Below, piece after piece: positions 26,245 through 39,837 of a DNA stretch of 64,000 nucleotides. A program made the position numbers and the translations under genes. The DNA is from Litomosoides sigmodontis (Eukaryota; Nematoda; Chromadorea; Rhabditida; Onchocercidae), in contig OY718804.1 of NCBI GenBank assembly GCA_963070105.1, positions 6,471,317 through 6,535,316 of the forward strand, read 5' to 3'. Positions within the stretch are counted from its first letter, which is position 1; every line of letters starts with the position of its first letter. The notes below the pieces were generated by a model, which saw only the letters and a program-made list of their open reading frames with translations, was not told the DNA's origin and made no database searches.

Positions 26245-27281
26245 TCAGTAATCCGTCTCATCACTCCTTAGACATCTTGCCAATGGCGAGGAAGGCGGTT
26301 GTGAAGATTTCTGAAGAATAATAATCTCTCGTAATTTCTTTACTGCAGTTACGTTATTAGTTATCATAAATTCGACTCGAAGGATATTCTCGAGGTAATA
26401 GAACACATGCAGAATAAAAGAAGCTGAAGTTTGGTAAAGTATGGAACATTTGATGGCTTTTTTTCTGAATAAATGCTTTTGATAAAAATAGATGTTTGAA
26501 AAAGTTTACCTGGCCACGAGGACGGAAAAGCTCGTGTTTTGCAAGCTCAAAGACATCTGCCCGCTCTTCTTTTCTGTATTGCAGACAGCGACGGATAAAA
26601 TCCTAGAAATGTTGGAGGAATCTTCAAAATTCACTTACAATCTTAGCTGAACTACTGCAGTAAAAGAAATAAGAACAATAGATTACATGTTTGAAACACA
26701 AAACAACACTAATCGGTGAATTTTCATAGTGCTATTATAAATTATTAGCATGAATTGCAACAGAAAAGTGATTAAAGAAACCTCCATGTCAACAGCTCTC
26801 AATATTCAGTAACTACCAAAAGCTAGACCGAAAATTTCAGCGCATATACAAAAACAGCTTTGGTGTTGCTGCCGAGAATATGTGCAATAACCTTACCTGT
26901 GCCGCCGAGCTGACTACCGGTTTGGGAGGAAAAGTGACTTCGGTAGCTTTTAGAATAGTGTTTTCTTCTAGAATTTTCTGCTGAGTTTGCTCGTGTCCAA
27001 ATGGCTATAAAAAGATGCATATAAGAGCACGCAATATACCGCATCAGAGAATTTCAAACAAGTTGTTAACATACTAAATTTATAAGGCAAAAGCATACTC
27101 GTCTGCCATACAGGCATTGGTAAAATATGACACCCACACTCCAAACATCCACTTTTGAACTTATCTTTGGGGGATTGTGGCCAACAACAAAAGTTTCAGG
27201 AGGAAGGTACCTGGAAACATACACAGTAGAAACAAATAATGCATAAATTCTACTATATATATATATATCGTACAATTTATC

Positions 27282-27343
<62 letters not shown>

Positions 27344-30300
27344 GCAAATGGAGGCTAATAGATTAACCTTTTTATACGAAAAAAATGTCTATTCATATAC
27401 ATGACATTAACAGCCAATGATTATTTCCTATCAATCATAACAAGTTCTACTGCCACATAAGAAGGGATAATGAAAACTTGAAAAGTATAATTCTCTCTAT
27501 ATGACCAAAATAATTGCCTAATCAGCCACTAACCAGTATGTTCCAGCCCCCTGCGATGTGAGTTCAATGGAATCACCGTCATCAGCATCTTCCATTATTT
27601 TACTTAAACCAAAATCAGTGATTTTTATTGCACCGCTAGTAGTACCCGACTGCAGCAGAATGTTTGCTGGTTTCAAATCGTAATGAATTATCGGAGGACG
27701 CTTCTCTGACAAATAACGAAGTGCTGACACTACCTGAAATCATACGATGACGGTTTACGTCGCTTATCAAATCTACCAGTTAATTCAAGTGTAGCACTTT
27801 GGAAGTTAGCGAATTTAACTGCAGTTTTTATCACAGACATTACTGCCTACTTATTATCTTTCATAATTTTGTAAAAATAAATTAACCTGCATAATAATAG
27901 AACGTGCTTCCTTTTCAGGAATTTGCTTATTTTGCTTCAGATAAAAATCGAGATCATTACCATCACAGTACTCCAACACAGTACAGAAAGAATGATTATC
28001 GATTGTAAATAAGTCAAATAAGCGAACAATACGTGGATGATCCAATGTCTTATGAATATCTTTTTCACGCATTGCATGCTTCACATAATTTGCCTACAAT
28101 TAATTCGTTCACCTAGTAACAATGAATGTAAAGCAATAATCGATTAAGTAATTCCATAACCAATATAGAAGATTATTATGCAACCTTTTTATCTTCTTTC
28201 CATTCCTTATTTACATGATGTATTTTGCACGCCACATATTTGTTCTCATCCAGATCAAAAGCCCGCCAAACCTCGCTGAAGAACAAGCACATACAACAAA
28301 ACAGCTAAACTTGTACTACTGTAGCATATACCGAAGAACCGTTATTACATAATTAACGATATATCATGTGACAAATGTCACATTATTTCCAAATCACTAT
28401 GAAAAAAAAAATGCTTACTGAACTAACCAACAGATCATGAAACCAAAATAAGCGAACCTGAAACCACCTTTTCCAAGAAGTGAAAGTAAAAGATAACGCC
28501 TATTGAGCAATTCATGGTCTTTGTATCGACTTGATTCTTCATATTGAACCCGTTTTAATTCTCTAATATGCAGATTACGCTCTCTTTCCAAGCGATCACG
28601 TTCAGCGATCAATTCTGCCTCCTCTTTTTTAAGATGTTCCTTAAATGAACAGAAATCATCCTCGAAAACAAAGAAAAAAAATGGGAGGAAATGTGAAAGA
28701 ATATTTTGAAATGTGCAGCATATGTATATAAATATGACAATACGGTAAATAGAAAATATCCCAAGGAAACTAACAAAAAACCCAAGTTTGCCAGCACTTT
28801 CGGCTCTCTGGAAGATTAATAACTGTGATCACTAGCTTTGCAAAAATAAGATGAAAAAGTAATTAAAACTAGTTTAAACGAATTTTCAATAGTCTAGTAA
28901 CTACATGTATGTTTTACTTGGCCGAATAAAAAAGCGATTAAGCAAACTTCTAAAAAATAAAAGAGTTACCTTACGCAAGCGATAAATTTCTTCTTGTTCC
29001 AAATATTCTTGCAATGACAACTCTTTCGGTAATTCTGGCTTTGCGAACAACTCATCAGTGAGTGAAACAGAATTTGGCCCTGCTGATGTAGAGGGAACCA
29101 TACCATCAGAACCAGTAGACATTGCTCTGAAAAAGAAAAAACCGATGTCAAGAAGCACAACAAGAAAATGTTAAGAAGCACAACAACGAAATTGAACTAT
29201 TCACGACTCGATAATATCCTCTTCTTTAGACTGAAAGGAAAGGGAAAGTCCCAAAAATTATTCAGCTAAGATCTCGGATCTAAAATGTTACATTTTTAGC
29301 GATGCAAGAATTTGTTACTTGTAACTACATATTCTCGGCTTCAACTTAACTTCAACTTCAGCTTGGATTTTAAACTTCAGATTTCAACGAGCCAAAAATA
29401 TACTTTGCACAGTAGTAGTATGACTTTCAACTTAGTCAAAATATCTATATTAAACGTCAAAATGAAGATCACATAACGCAGCAATCAGTAAATAAAATGA
29501 TAGTTCTGTACCTTTTCAAGTCTCGAGTGTTCCCAGTTGGTTTCCTTTTTCGAAGATTCTGAGAAGCATTAATTATTTCATTTCTTTCATTTGCAATCCT
29601 CTGCTGTGCTTTATTAATTTCTTCGAACGCCCATCCATCAGCCCACATCTCGCGGAACTCTTCTCGGTGACGCGTTGGTTTAAACTGCCCAATACGTAGG
29701 CAATCCTCCATGCATTTTGCTTTTGCCTGAAAATTTCATCCTATCATGTAAACACCAAAAGTTTTCTATTTTTGAAAAAAGTAAAACAATCGATGTTAAA
29801 CAAATGGGCGATCAAAATCGCAGAGATTGCGAGTGCATTACTGAGCCTGATAAGAAATGATATATTTAATGTTAATTTGAAAAATAGAAAAAACAAGCAG
29901 CCAAAAATGCGTGGCACAGCATACCGAAAAACGTTCATAGTAGGGAGTATAATAATAATAATAACTTAATTGTATAGCAAACACACCGCAAATTGTCTTT
30001 AACTGAAAAAATATTGAATTTGAAAGCCAAAAAAAATGAGTACTTGTTTTCGTTCCATAGTACTTTGTTCAATTAGCAATTTTCTTATAGTCTCTTTGCA
30101 CGCGTCCATGGATCGATCTCTTTTGATGATCTGCTGTTTCAATTCTTCAATGGTCATCCTCATATCCTCAATTATACTATCTTTTTTTGAAAGCTCAGAA
30201 TGCATTTCTGCTGCATCAATTAAGGATAATTCATCAGTTTGTGCCTGAAACGAGAATTATCAGTTTATAAAGTGCTATTAATAATTCTGCATTCAATTCC

Positions 30301-32626
30301 CTGATGGGAATAAAATTTGTAAATGTACAATTTGTAAACAAACAGGACTGAGGGTCGAGGAATGTTCACGAAAAATAAAACACTATTTTAAACTTGTAGA
30401 CTATTTTGCACAGAAAAAAATAGACACCTGAGAGTCCATTCGAGGTCTACACATCAATGTTTGCGGTGGACTTTGGCTCTGACTTGAATCGCTCGAGTTG
30501 AAAATGGTTAAGTGAATATTTGGCCGAGTGTTGGTTGATGGAGAAACAGATGTAATGATTGCACACTTAAAAAATATTCAAGCATAATATACAAACTAGA
30601 ATTATAAAAGTACATATTTTCTGCAATATAAAACCATGTGGTTTTCGTCAAGACTGTAAACAGTCTGGATTTGGCTTGGATGCACTGTTTCTACTTTATG
30701 AAAAAACAGTGTATTTTATGAAAAACTATAACCTGGCAGACATTGCCAACTCAAAAGCTCAAAATTATGGATTAGTTTTATACATATATATATATATATA
30801 CATATATAAACGAATCATATGTATCATATGTACATATATAAACGAATCTCAAACACGTGAATTAAAGGCCTACCAGCGAATCAATCTTGAGGAAGCCGAC
30901 AAACGTGCTTCCGTTTAAATATCACATAAAATATTCCTGAGACTAAGAGCTAACATATACTGCATGTCAGCGATGTTTCTACGCACCCAAACGTATGTGC
31001 TTCTCTATCCAAAAAGTGACCAGATATCAAGGGTTTTAATATCTATACAGTCATCAATTAAGTAAGATTTTGGAAACGATACAGCTGAGAGAATCATAAT
31101 TTAAACGCTATCCTATATAAGTAAATGTGACTGGAGTTCAGTGTGCACCGTTTTTGTAACCACCTTTATTTACTCGCTAAAAATTAACTGCCCTTACAAA
31201 TCAGCCCTTGTTGTAGGAAGCAGATGTGTAAAGCTTCCAAAAAGGTAGCAACAAGAACTTGATGAAAAACAATCACGAAGTCTTTTTAAGTCAGGCATAG
31301 AATATGTTTTGGAGAAATAGAAACAAACATACATAGTCGCTGCTTGAACTATCTCCATTTGCGTGAGATACGTTTACTTGACGTTTCGGGCTGGAACCAA
31401 CTGCCATATTCTAAAAAATTAATGAAACGGGCTTTCTCTTGCTTGCAGGAAAAAAATATTTCTATATTCCATAAAAGATATTCCATATTTCTCACATGAC
31501 ACGCAACGGCAACATAATTTACAAGCATTAAAGCATGCAGTTTTAGATTACAAAGGATCTCATGAAAATACACATCATCGTAAAACAAATACCTTAAAGC
31601 ATTCAGTGATTTTCCGATCATTTCTGGGTGGATGGCCATCATTTCTTCGCCTCTTTCGTGGTGGTTTTTGTTCCAATGATTTCACAACTTTAGTATAAGT
31701 ACCCTTGTCGGGAGTTTCTGGCTCACGATCAGATACCGAACCCGTGCTGCTTACATTAGATAATTCACTAGCGACTGGTACTGGTAGACTAGAACCCGCA
31801 ATTGTAACTGATGTAGGTACTAGTGGCGTCGTTACCTGTGTTTGAATAACCTCCCCCAACTCCATCTGAAATAAGTGTTGAAGAAAAGAGGCAGAATAAT
31901 TGAAAAATTAACTTGATATGCATGGAAAAACTAGATTTCACATAGCGATAAACAGTAGTAGTGTGAAAGACATTTAGGCGAATGAACCAGAGATCATATA
32001 CAACATACAATAGTGTTGTCTTCATCGAAATACAAATAATTTTTAAATAGAATTCAGAAAGTTCGATATAATAAAGCATAACAAACCCTTTCTACAACCT
32101 TACTGCCTAACCCTTCTCTCTCATGAACCGGCAAAGAACTCGCAGTATTGGACTTATTGATTGCTACCACTGTTTTGACCACGTCAGCCGAATCCTTTTT
32201 GAGTAGCTATAATATTTAAGGGTTTCATAAAAGATAAATTCCAAGAGAAATTACTAACTTAAGTTGCTGTATTTACACATATCTTCAAATTGTGATAATT
32301 TAACTCAAGCATCATGAACCAAATTTAAAACAGCTTAACGGTCGAACCTTAACAAAGAAGAAAGCGATGGCTGAGCAGTTCCTTGTAGAAGATATCACAA
32401 GAATTACTCTCATTACTCTTACATTATGACAAGAATTACTCTCTCTCACCATAATCCTAAATCATAGAAACAAATAGCAAAATACCTTTTCTGACGGCAA
32501 GGTCCTGTTCGCCTGCAGACCAGAATTAAACGCACGTCTTTCAAGGTCAATTCTAGGTGGTTCACAAGAAGTATTGAAATCTTCACACTGTACAATATTA
32601 TCGGTAGCAGCCTCACCACTGTTCAT
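26245..32626 (-). CDS. tlk-1: Tousled-like serine/threonine kinase
   Basis: Nuclear kinase of chromatin assembly and DNA replication; it phosphorylates the histone chaperone Asf1. Exons: 32626-32486, 32206-32087, 31865-31593, 31410-31333, 30565-30428, 30244-30044, 29726-29512, 29126-28970, 28639-28458, 28275-28185, 28093-27887, 27733-27534, 27210-27099, 27004-26897, 26602-26510, 26310-26245; 793 aa (human TLK1 is about 766). The N-terminus is Ser/Thr-rich with a basic patch (KPPRKRRR). A coiled coil lies near residues 250-317 and a second helical stretch ([13 protein letters not shown]) precedes the kinase. Kinase signatures are GKGGFSEVW, VACKIHH (Lys519), the TLK-specific catalytic loop [11 protein letters not shown] (Asp620), DFG at 641-643, and [17 protein letters not shown]. 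The final exon is short and least certain: an alternative acceptor at about 26340 gives an immediate stop. Confidence 0.93.
27287..27340. repeat. (AT)n microsatellite in a tlk-1 intron
   Basis: Uninterrupted TA/AT dinucleotides, about 27 units, in the intron before the exon 27210-27099. A shorter TA tract lies at 30780-30801 in another tlk-1 intron. Confidence 0.95.
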
Positions 32627-33365
32627 AGCGTATCAAGCCACTCCACAGCCTTTGTTACTGCCATTTACGCTCTCTTTATTACATTTACAAATGAGCTCTT
32701 TCCTGTAATATTTAATCTCCAATCACGCAAAGTCCTACAGTCTCATGTAAATGGACTGAAACATTACACCAAATTGGGCCTTTAAAACTGCCTTAAAGTG
32801 TTTGCAAGGTCAGTGTTATACTGAATGTGACAAAAGGTATTGCCAAAAGTAACGCACGCTACCAAAAGTGAAGAAAATCAAACATGAATGAGAATTACAT
32901 GAGGATAGAGTGCAACAAGGTAATGCACGAAGTGAAGTATGTGAGAAAAACCTCCTTCGCCATAGCAAGAAGCTATGTCTGTTTAGGGAAGAAGCAGCAA
33001 TCGGGAAATGAAATTTCATCAGAATCATTGATCAAGTATTAGTTAAAATGACATCATCTCGACTCACTACCACTTAATTTTTCAAGCTTCTCTGCACAGT
33101 TCATCACCAAGCCTGATAACAACGGCGATATCGCAACACAAAATATCGATTTTCTTGAAACACTTCGCGCTATGATGTTAACAGTGTGATGGTGACCGTG
33201 AGGAAGATGATGAAAATGCCGTGACGACCACGGTGATGACGACTACGACCACGACCACCATCACCACTACGATCCATCCCAATGTGCGTGCCGTTCCTCC
33301 TGGTTTATTGGCTTGGCGGCGTGTATGATATGTTATATGTATATATATACATATATATGTTGTTT

Positions 33366-33393
33366 TATGTATGTGTGTGTGTGTGTGTGTGTG
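33366..33393. repeat. (GT)n microsatellite
   Basis: TG/GT repeat of about 12-13 units flanked by TATG, adjacent to a TATATA tract. Confidence 0.9.
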
Positions 33394-33979
33394 TATGTGT
33401 CGATGATAGTGCCACCGTCCACAGTATGCTCTGAAAACGGCCATGCACTTTTCATGCTTTCTTCAGGCATTGTTTTTTGTTGAAGTGCAGGACGAATAAA
33501 CAAACCTTTGCGACCCCTGATGATACGATACGTACCGATATCACACACCAAAGTGCCGCACACCGTACAATTCCAGGACAGCGCGATAGGATAGCTGCGG
33601 AAAATGCAGTGAACTACTAGTGAAAACTTCAACAGTACCTCTGGTATGAATGCGCGTAGTGCGCAAATAATGCCGATGTCATGCAAAAATTATCACATCC
33701 TAAAGATTCTAAAAATCGGGAAATCTATGCGTGCCGCGATCCTGCAAGCGAGTTAGCATGATCGCAGCGCTGCTAGAACATAAACCTCCACCCCAACAAC
33801 AAAACACGTCTCCTGAACGAATTAAGCGAAAGCACGCGAAAAGGAAACACGAAGCAGCAGCACGTGCCTGCCTGGCCTGGATGACTTCCACCAGAGCAGC
33901 GGTACAATGCTATGTTGCAGTTTGTGGAGCGATGTAAAGATGTTCCGTTGGGATAACCTGAAGAATAATGCACTCTACA

Positions 33980-34025
33980 GTCTCTCTCCCTCTCTCTCTC
34001 TCCCTCTCCCCCTCTCTCTGTCTCT
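33980..34025. repeat. (CT)n-rich imperfect microsatellite
   Basis: Imperfect CT/CCCTCT tract in the tlk-1 upstream region. Confidence 0.85.
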
Positions 34026-34897
34026 CGCTTCGCATTCTATGGATGGCATAGTGGAATCCAACAACCGCAGAATCCCTCATTGACACATTTTTCGAGAAAC
34101 GAACGACGAACAACAAAAACACGAATTCTTATAACAAAACGAGTGAGTGAGTGAGAAAGGCGGCGCCATGCTGCTGCAGCTATGCGACACGAAGCGACTA
34201 CGTGTTCGCTTCACCCTTACCACTGCTCTCATCTACAGTCTGCTGCTGCCCGATATCTCCCTTGGCTTCCTGCCATTTTGTGGTTAGTCAATGTCGCGCT
34301 GCAACATAAATGAAACAGCCGGAATTAGCAGTAGTAGTAGTAGCAGTGCAGTTGTGCATATGCACTTCCGAGGACATGCGTGTCTATGCAGGGAGATATC
34401 GCGCGGTTTTAAAGTTTCTTGCGTCGCACGGATGTAACGGTTGCTGCGTGGTGTGAGAGGTCAAAGGATCAGAGGGCAGTAGTGGTGGCAGTACCTGTGC
34501 CGTAGGGAGAGTAGCGGTGCTGGAGCGACGGCCAACATCACATGGCACTTGTTCGTTGCATCGAAGGTCGCGCCTTACTCATCTTGGCACTTAGCCCCCA
34601 CGCATGCACGTTGCTACAAAAGAGACTTTCACAACTTCCACGGCCTGCGACACGAAATGAGAACAGTGGGAGTACGGTCAAGTAAAGGGCAACCTTACGG
34701 CGCTACTGCAAGAATTCCTCTTCTCTCAACTCAACTGCATTAATGGTGTACGATCGATGTTCTTAGGCTGCGAGCCTGCTTCTACAACGATCGACGGACA
34801 CCACTCGAGCTACAGCTCCAACACTCATCCCGCTCGGCCATGCTACCATGAACTCCGCAAATTTCCCAAAAGCTACTGCAGCAAAGGATTCTTCCAT

Positions 34898-34979
34898 TGA
34901 CGAGAGTGGGATTCGAACCCACGCCCCCGAAGAGACTGGTGCCTTAAACCAGCGCCTTAGACCGCTCGGCCATCTCGCC
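34898..34979 (-). tRNA. tRNA-Leu (anticodon AAG)
   Basis: 82-nt class II tRNA with no intron. The acceptor stem GGCGAGA pairs with TCTCGTC, with a G-T at pair 2; the discriminator is A. Anticodon stem CTGGT/ACCAG encloses loop TTAAGGC, so the anticodon is AAG. There is a long variable arm (CTC TTCG GGG) and a T arm with GGTTCGAATCC. It reads CUU and, by inosine, CUC and CUA codons. It is nearly identical to the next tRNA. Confidence 0.96.
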
Positions 34980-35064
34980 CCAACGAAGGCCTCACCAATT
35001 GTATGTTATACAACACATCACAGGGTCGATGTTATGTGACAAAAGTTCCGGTTGATGGACAATT

Positions 35065-35146
35065 TGACGAGAGTGGGATTCGAACCCACGCCCCCGAAGG
35101 GACTGGTGCCTAAAACCAGCGCCTTAGACCACTCGGCCATCTCGCC
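35065..35146 (-). tRNA. tRNA-Leu (anticodon UAG)
   Basis: 82-nt class II tRNA with the same stems and discriminator as its neighbour about 85 bp away. The anticodon loop is TTTAGGC, so the anticodon is TAG. It differs from the AAG copy at only three positions: one D-loop base, the first anticodon base, and one variable-arm base (CCC TTCG GGG, fully paired here). Confidence 0.96.
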
Positions 35147-36204
35147 CCGATCGCGTACCGCAATACTGATTACCAATTCAGTTCTCATTCAACCTTTCAT
35201 TACGTGAACGCTGGTCTTGCAGCGACATGATCAGGCGAGTATTACTAGGAATAGTATAATAATGGCAACGACAGTCATCGATGAAAAATTGCTTTGGTAA
35301 ATTACATAAAATATTAAAAAGCGGAAACAACTGATGTAAAGATGTAGGTGATCAGTCTGATTCACTTCCTCCTTTCCACTATTAGCACATTTAGTGATTC
35401 AATAGATGTGTTTAAAATATGTTGATATTCCAATTTCCGATGCTTCCTTTCCGAGCTTCTTTTCGTTACCAGTCAAACTTACTAATCACTGACCTATCCT
35501 AGCATTCTTTTCACCACTCGGCGCCATCTTTCTTGGAAACCCGAAAGCTGTTGGAGACATTTGTTATCTTAAAGCGGAGGGGCTGGTCTTTTCTGCGCAG
35601 AAAACCCGGCTGAATTTGATGGGAAAGAAATTTCATTTCGGATATAAAACCTATTATTCTCTTTAAGCCCATACGCCTGCTATAAAACTCTCAGTTGCAT
35701 CTTTATCCCTCGCAGTATTAACCACCGTTTATCTTACAGGATTAAGACTGACCCCAGCCCGGAATCTCCTCTGTTTCTAAATGCTTCGGAGGTGAAATTA
35801 ATTTCAACAAGTTCTCCACAGTAAGCATCCATGTCCTACTGTTGCCATTTTTTGAAATGTAGAACCTGTGTAATTTAGTTATGATACGAAAACAAACTAG
35901 TGATGCTTTATGCACAAGTTATTGACTGTTGAGCATTTATATACACATGTCCACCTGTGTTAGTGGACACTAATTTCAGACTGTGACCACATATAAATAC
36001 GAAGAAAGACTTGGGCACACGCATGGAACAATACTCACTCATAAGGTACAGTCGTAAAACCAATGGAAATGCCAATATTACCACTGTGACTGCTGAGAGC
36101 AAAGCCACTTGCTACCTATTGGTCGATTTAGACAAACAACAAACAAAGAACTGAACAAATCTCAAATAACAAACGAAGAAAAATCAAAAATGTATTTTTG
36201 AAAA
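35147..36204. other. Intergenic region, tRNAs to RING gene
   Basis: About 1 kb. A short hydrophobic minus frame at 35908-36108 has no acceptable start or splice context. No gene supported. Confidence 0.5.
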
Positions 36205-38312
36205 TCATTGAGAGGATGAAAGAGTAATAGGCGTAGGAAAAGTTTGACACGGATATTTAGAGAAAACATCAGGACTACGCCAAATTGCGTTGTTCAAAAC
36301 AGGTGCAGTAAAAGCAGCACTAGTACTGTTCCTATTTTCATTACCGTCAAGAAGAGTCTTCTGCCTCCGAACTTCTGCGGATCGCGATGGCCGACTATAC
36401 TGCAACCTTGCGATATCACGACGACAAATTATGCAACTCATTCGCATTCTGTTTTCGTTGATTGCATGCTGAAATACAACAAAAAGTTTCGAAGTTAATT
36501 TATGAATTGAGTTTTTAAATTCAAACGCAAGGAAATGATGGTTAGCCTGATCAAATCACTAGAAATACTACCTCCCGTAGCTTTCCCGGTTCTCCCTTAA
36601 AGTAATTAAATTCGCTAATTGAAGCAATCAATAAAACATCAGTTTTTACGAGATCATAGGATGGACAAATCCTTCCATATATTATAATTATATTATCAAG
36701 AATTTGCATGAACATGTCAGTGTGAGTTTTTTGTGAGAAATGAAACTGGTTGCAGAATCAAATTCGTCCAACGATAGGAAGCTTTACTTACAAATAAGTC
36801 GCGGAAATATCGAACGGTTCAACATCGATGCTAGTTTAATCATATTATGCTCGCATTTGTTTCATGCAAAGATACTCCCAGTCATAAACAGATAGACCAG
36901 TTCTTTTATAGCTTTAACAAAGTTTCTAATAGTAACAAACCTCAATTAACTGTACAGCACAGTTCCGACAGAACACTTTATGACTGCAAGGAAAGGCTCG
37001 AACCGATGCACGCCTGTGCACACACACACAACACTCGTCGTCTATTCCGTTAGCGCGATCTTCGGGCTCACAAGCAAGTTTTGTCTTCAAGCGCTTCTGA
37101 AAACTCAACAAGATTTTGCCACGATTATGAATAGGAAACTCCGTGTGCTAGCAAAAACATTCATTTGATAAAAAGCTATTCCACAACTTAAATTCGAGGG
37201 GAACCAAAAACCCTCCTAGCACAAGATAATACACCAGAAAGTGAGTCAGATTGCAAGGTATTGTAACCACTCCATCAAATACATCAAATCTTTATTCTGC
37301 ACAACTTAGAGGGCTTTATCCTTCACATCGTTTCTCGTCAAGACTAAAAGCATCCTACACCTCCTGGAAAGCATTTCAACTTCAGTTCAATAGAAGTTGT
37401 GCATAGCGAGAATACGGATCATTCATCTACTTCCTGCCCTATAACAGTAGCGGAAGAAGTGAGACAGATATCCCATTTAGCTTTTCGCAATTAACTCGAG
37501 ATGGTTGTGTTATACGAGCAAACGTAGAAACCTATATGTAAAGAGATTTACGAAGCTGTTTTAGGAATTGGGCAATGCTGGTAAGCTAGTTGAGATAGAG
37601 CACGATTGAGGGGCAATGATCACCCAGGCGAGCTGACGCACGATGTAATGGTAGTTGTAGTACCGAAACAGAAAGAATCGATCTCAAGATGGACAATAGC
37701 GTCTAGCTAAGTAAATCACTGCGGTCCCCTTGAAGATAAGATAAAAAAGATATGGTTTTGAAATAAAGGGTACAGCGGAATGTTTGTGGGTCACTTCTCA
37801 AGGACATGCAAAAATTGTAGCATTTGTTAAGGATTCATAAAAAAGGTATGCGACTCTTCTCTATCTTCTGTATCGGAAGGGCTGGAGAGAAACGGATGTT
37901 CCCTACACGTGAAATGATAATTAACGACAAAAGAACAGTTGAGTGCATTAACAATTAAAATATAATTGATAATAAATAATTGGTAATTAAGAGACAGTTA
38001 GATAATAGTTAAATAATTGGTAATTACATAATAATTAGTAACGACAATAACTGGTAATGATAATTGGGAATAAGTAATTACTGTTTTTATTATTTAATTA
38101 ATAATATAGTAATAATAAATGGGCCGGTGTTTGTGTGATTCAACAGAGTCCATAAAGCTTACCAGTAAAGCATCGATGTGTTGTCGTTGTGGTGAGAGCA
38201 ACTTGGCGGTGGAGCAACAAGTATGCTCACTGCTTAACAAGCACTGCTCAGACTCAGCCTCAAGAGGGCGAACTCGTCGCCTCAAGAAATGTACTAACTC
38301 AGAAAGTACCAT
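36205..38312 (-). CDS. Small C3HC4 RING-finger protein
   Basis: Predicted RING E3 ubiquitin ligase or RNA regulator with unknown target. Exons 38312-38163, 37096-36941 and 36468-36205 all join at phase 0, giving 189 aa. The first ATG in frame is at 38312; an in-frame stop lies just upstream. The donor is CTG|GTAAGC and the acceptors are TTTTCAG and ATTTCAG. The RING lies at about residues 75-125: [22 protein letters not shown], then NCA, then [10 protein letters not shown]. This is all eight C3HC4 ligands, with spacing like the C-terminal RING of MEX-3 proteins. There are no KH domains here, so it is not MEX-3 itself. The C-terminal 65 residues are Ser/Asn/Pro-rich and look disordered. The 1.07-kb first intron is long for this window, so exon 1 is less certain than exons 2-3. 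Confidence 0.75.
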
Positions 38313-39837
38313 GCTTCACCATCTCAGGCCACATCGACACCCAACCAGACCGACAAGTACAGCAAGCAACGACCTACTGGCTTTTGCCACAACATAAGGG
38401 ATCGTCCACGGAGATGTCCTGCAGCGACACGCAGACAGACAGACAGACAACTAGTTGTCAATTGCCCCTCCTCCGTCTAGACAGTCCCCTTCTCTGTCCC
38501 TCTTCATCTCGCACGCAGTCAATCTTAAACATCTCATTTTTCCTTCTTCTTATCCAATTCTCTCTTTCACTGCCACACGGAAAGAGAGAATGACATACAA
38601 TTCAAAGCGATGACACGACGTCTGCGCTCATTGTAATTGTACGCCTGACACGCCCATTTGTCTGATACAGTGGACCTGTTTGTCTAGAGCCAGAAGACAT
38701 ATCTGAAGGATGGTGGTTCGACTGGTGAGGGTCGTGTGTGCGTTTCAGCACACCGAGCAGGAAAGGGTGGAAGGAAGAGCAGACGTGTAGTAGGTAGGTA
38801 ATAAGCGGTGTCATCGGGTCACATTTATTACCAACTCAAATCTAACCACCTATCTTAACGTTCTCTTCCCCTGCAAAGTGAACCCTTTATCAGAACATGA
38901 ACTGTGACAGTACGAATGAACACATAAAATGTTTTTGGAAGAGGACAGGTAGGTAGGTGAGGAGCGTGAAAGGCAATCAGGGCAGCTGAAGGAAAAAACA
39001 AAAAAATCTAAATAATCAACGGCTGAAATATGTACAGATAAAGCAGGCAAAAAGAACATTACAACTTGCAACACAAAAATCTGCCATCGAGGTGGAAGGA
39101 AAATGCAATCGATGATCAGTGCGACGCGCGTCAGCACGCACACAGCGGTAGACATGGTATTTGGAACGTATATGTATATAACATATACAAAGTATACGGT
39201 CGGAAAAGATTAGAAAGAGTAAAGGATCAATAGAGTACGTGGTAGCACTACTCACTGGGCTATTATAAGGAAAGGGAGAGATGATTTAGCAACACTGAGG
39301 AGATCTGCTATGCAGAACAGGAGTAATATCTGGAAAACAGAAGTGCTGAGACTGGCTTAATGACTAAACCAATATATTTTATACAAATCCACTATGTTTC
39401 GAATCTCATCAATAAATGTTAAGAAGCGCTGTTAGGTATCATCCATCAATTCAAACCAGGGATTCACTGTCTTACTTTTTAATGCTTACGAAGACTTGCT
39501 GATTCCACCGCTGAATATGATGGGTCCGTGACATCAATAGCCATTAATAATAATAAATGATTTTTTCGATTTCCCATCATATATATATATATGATTTAAG
39601 ACCTACATGTCATAAAAATTTTAGAGAGTTAGGAACTCTAATCACACACTACTTCAGATAATACACGTACAATCAATTGACTTTTCTAAACAAGAAATAC
39701 AGAAGTATGAGGTAAATCATTAACGACTTCATTAAAGTACAACCAATAGTGAGCTATCAACGCCTTTGCCTTCTGTGAAATAATTTGGAAATATCTTCCA
39801 TTCCGATTAATAAATTACAATGCATACAGAAAACCAA
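38313..39837. other. Upstream region of the RING gene
   Basis: About 1.5 kb with a short (GACA)n-like tract at about 38432-38451 and TA-rich palindromic sequence at about 39165-39200. No gene recognised. Confidence 0.5.

Larger units (their letters stand above)
32627..34897. other. Upstream region of tlk-1, GC-richer, with simple repeats
   Basis: Sequence of about 2.3 kb between the tlk-1 ATG and the tRNA genes. It contains a GT tract at about 33366-33393 next to alternating TA, and a CT-rich tract at about 33980-34025. Base composition rises towards GC at about 33700-34800. Open frames here look like by-products of composition. It probably holds the tlk-1 promoter and any noncoding first exon (inference). 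Confidence 0.5.

Noticed and set aside
27066..27347. Frames encoding long Tyr-Ile repeats
   Set aside because: Translation of the AT microsatellite in a tlk-1 intron.
34828..34845. Short sequence resembling the D arm of tRNA-Leu
   Set aside because: About a dozen shared bases only, with no anticodon or T arm. At most a remnant of the neighbouring tRNA array.
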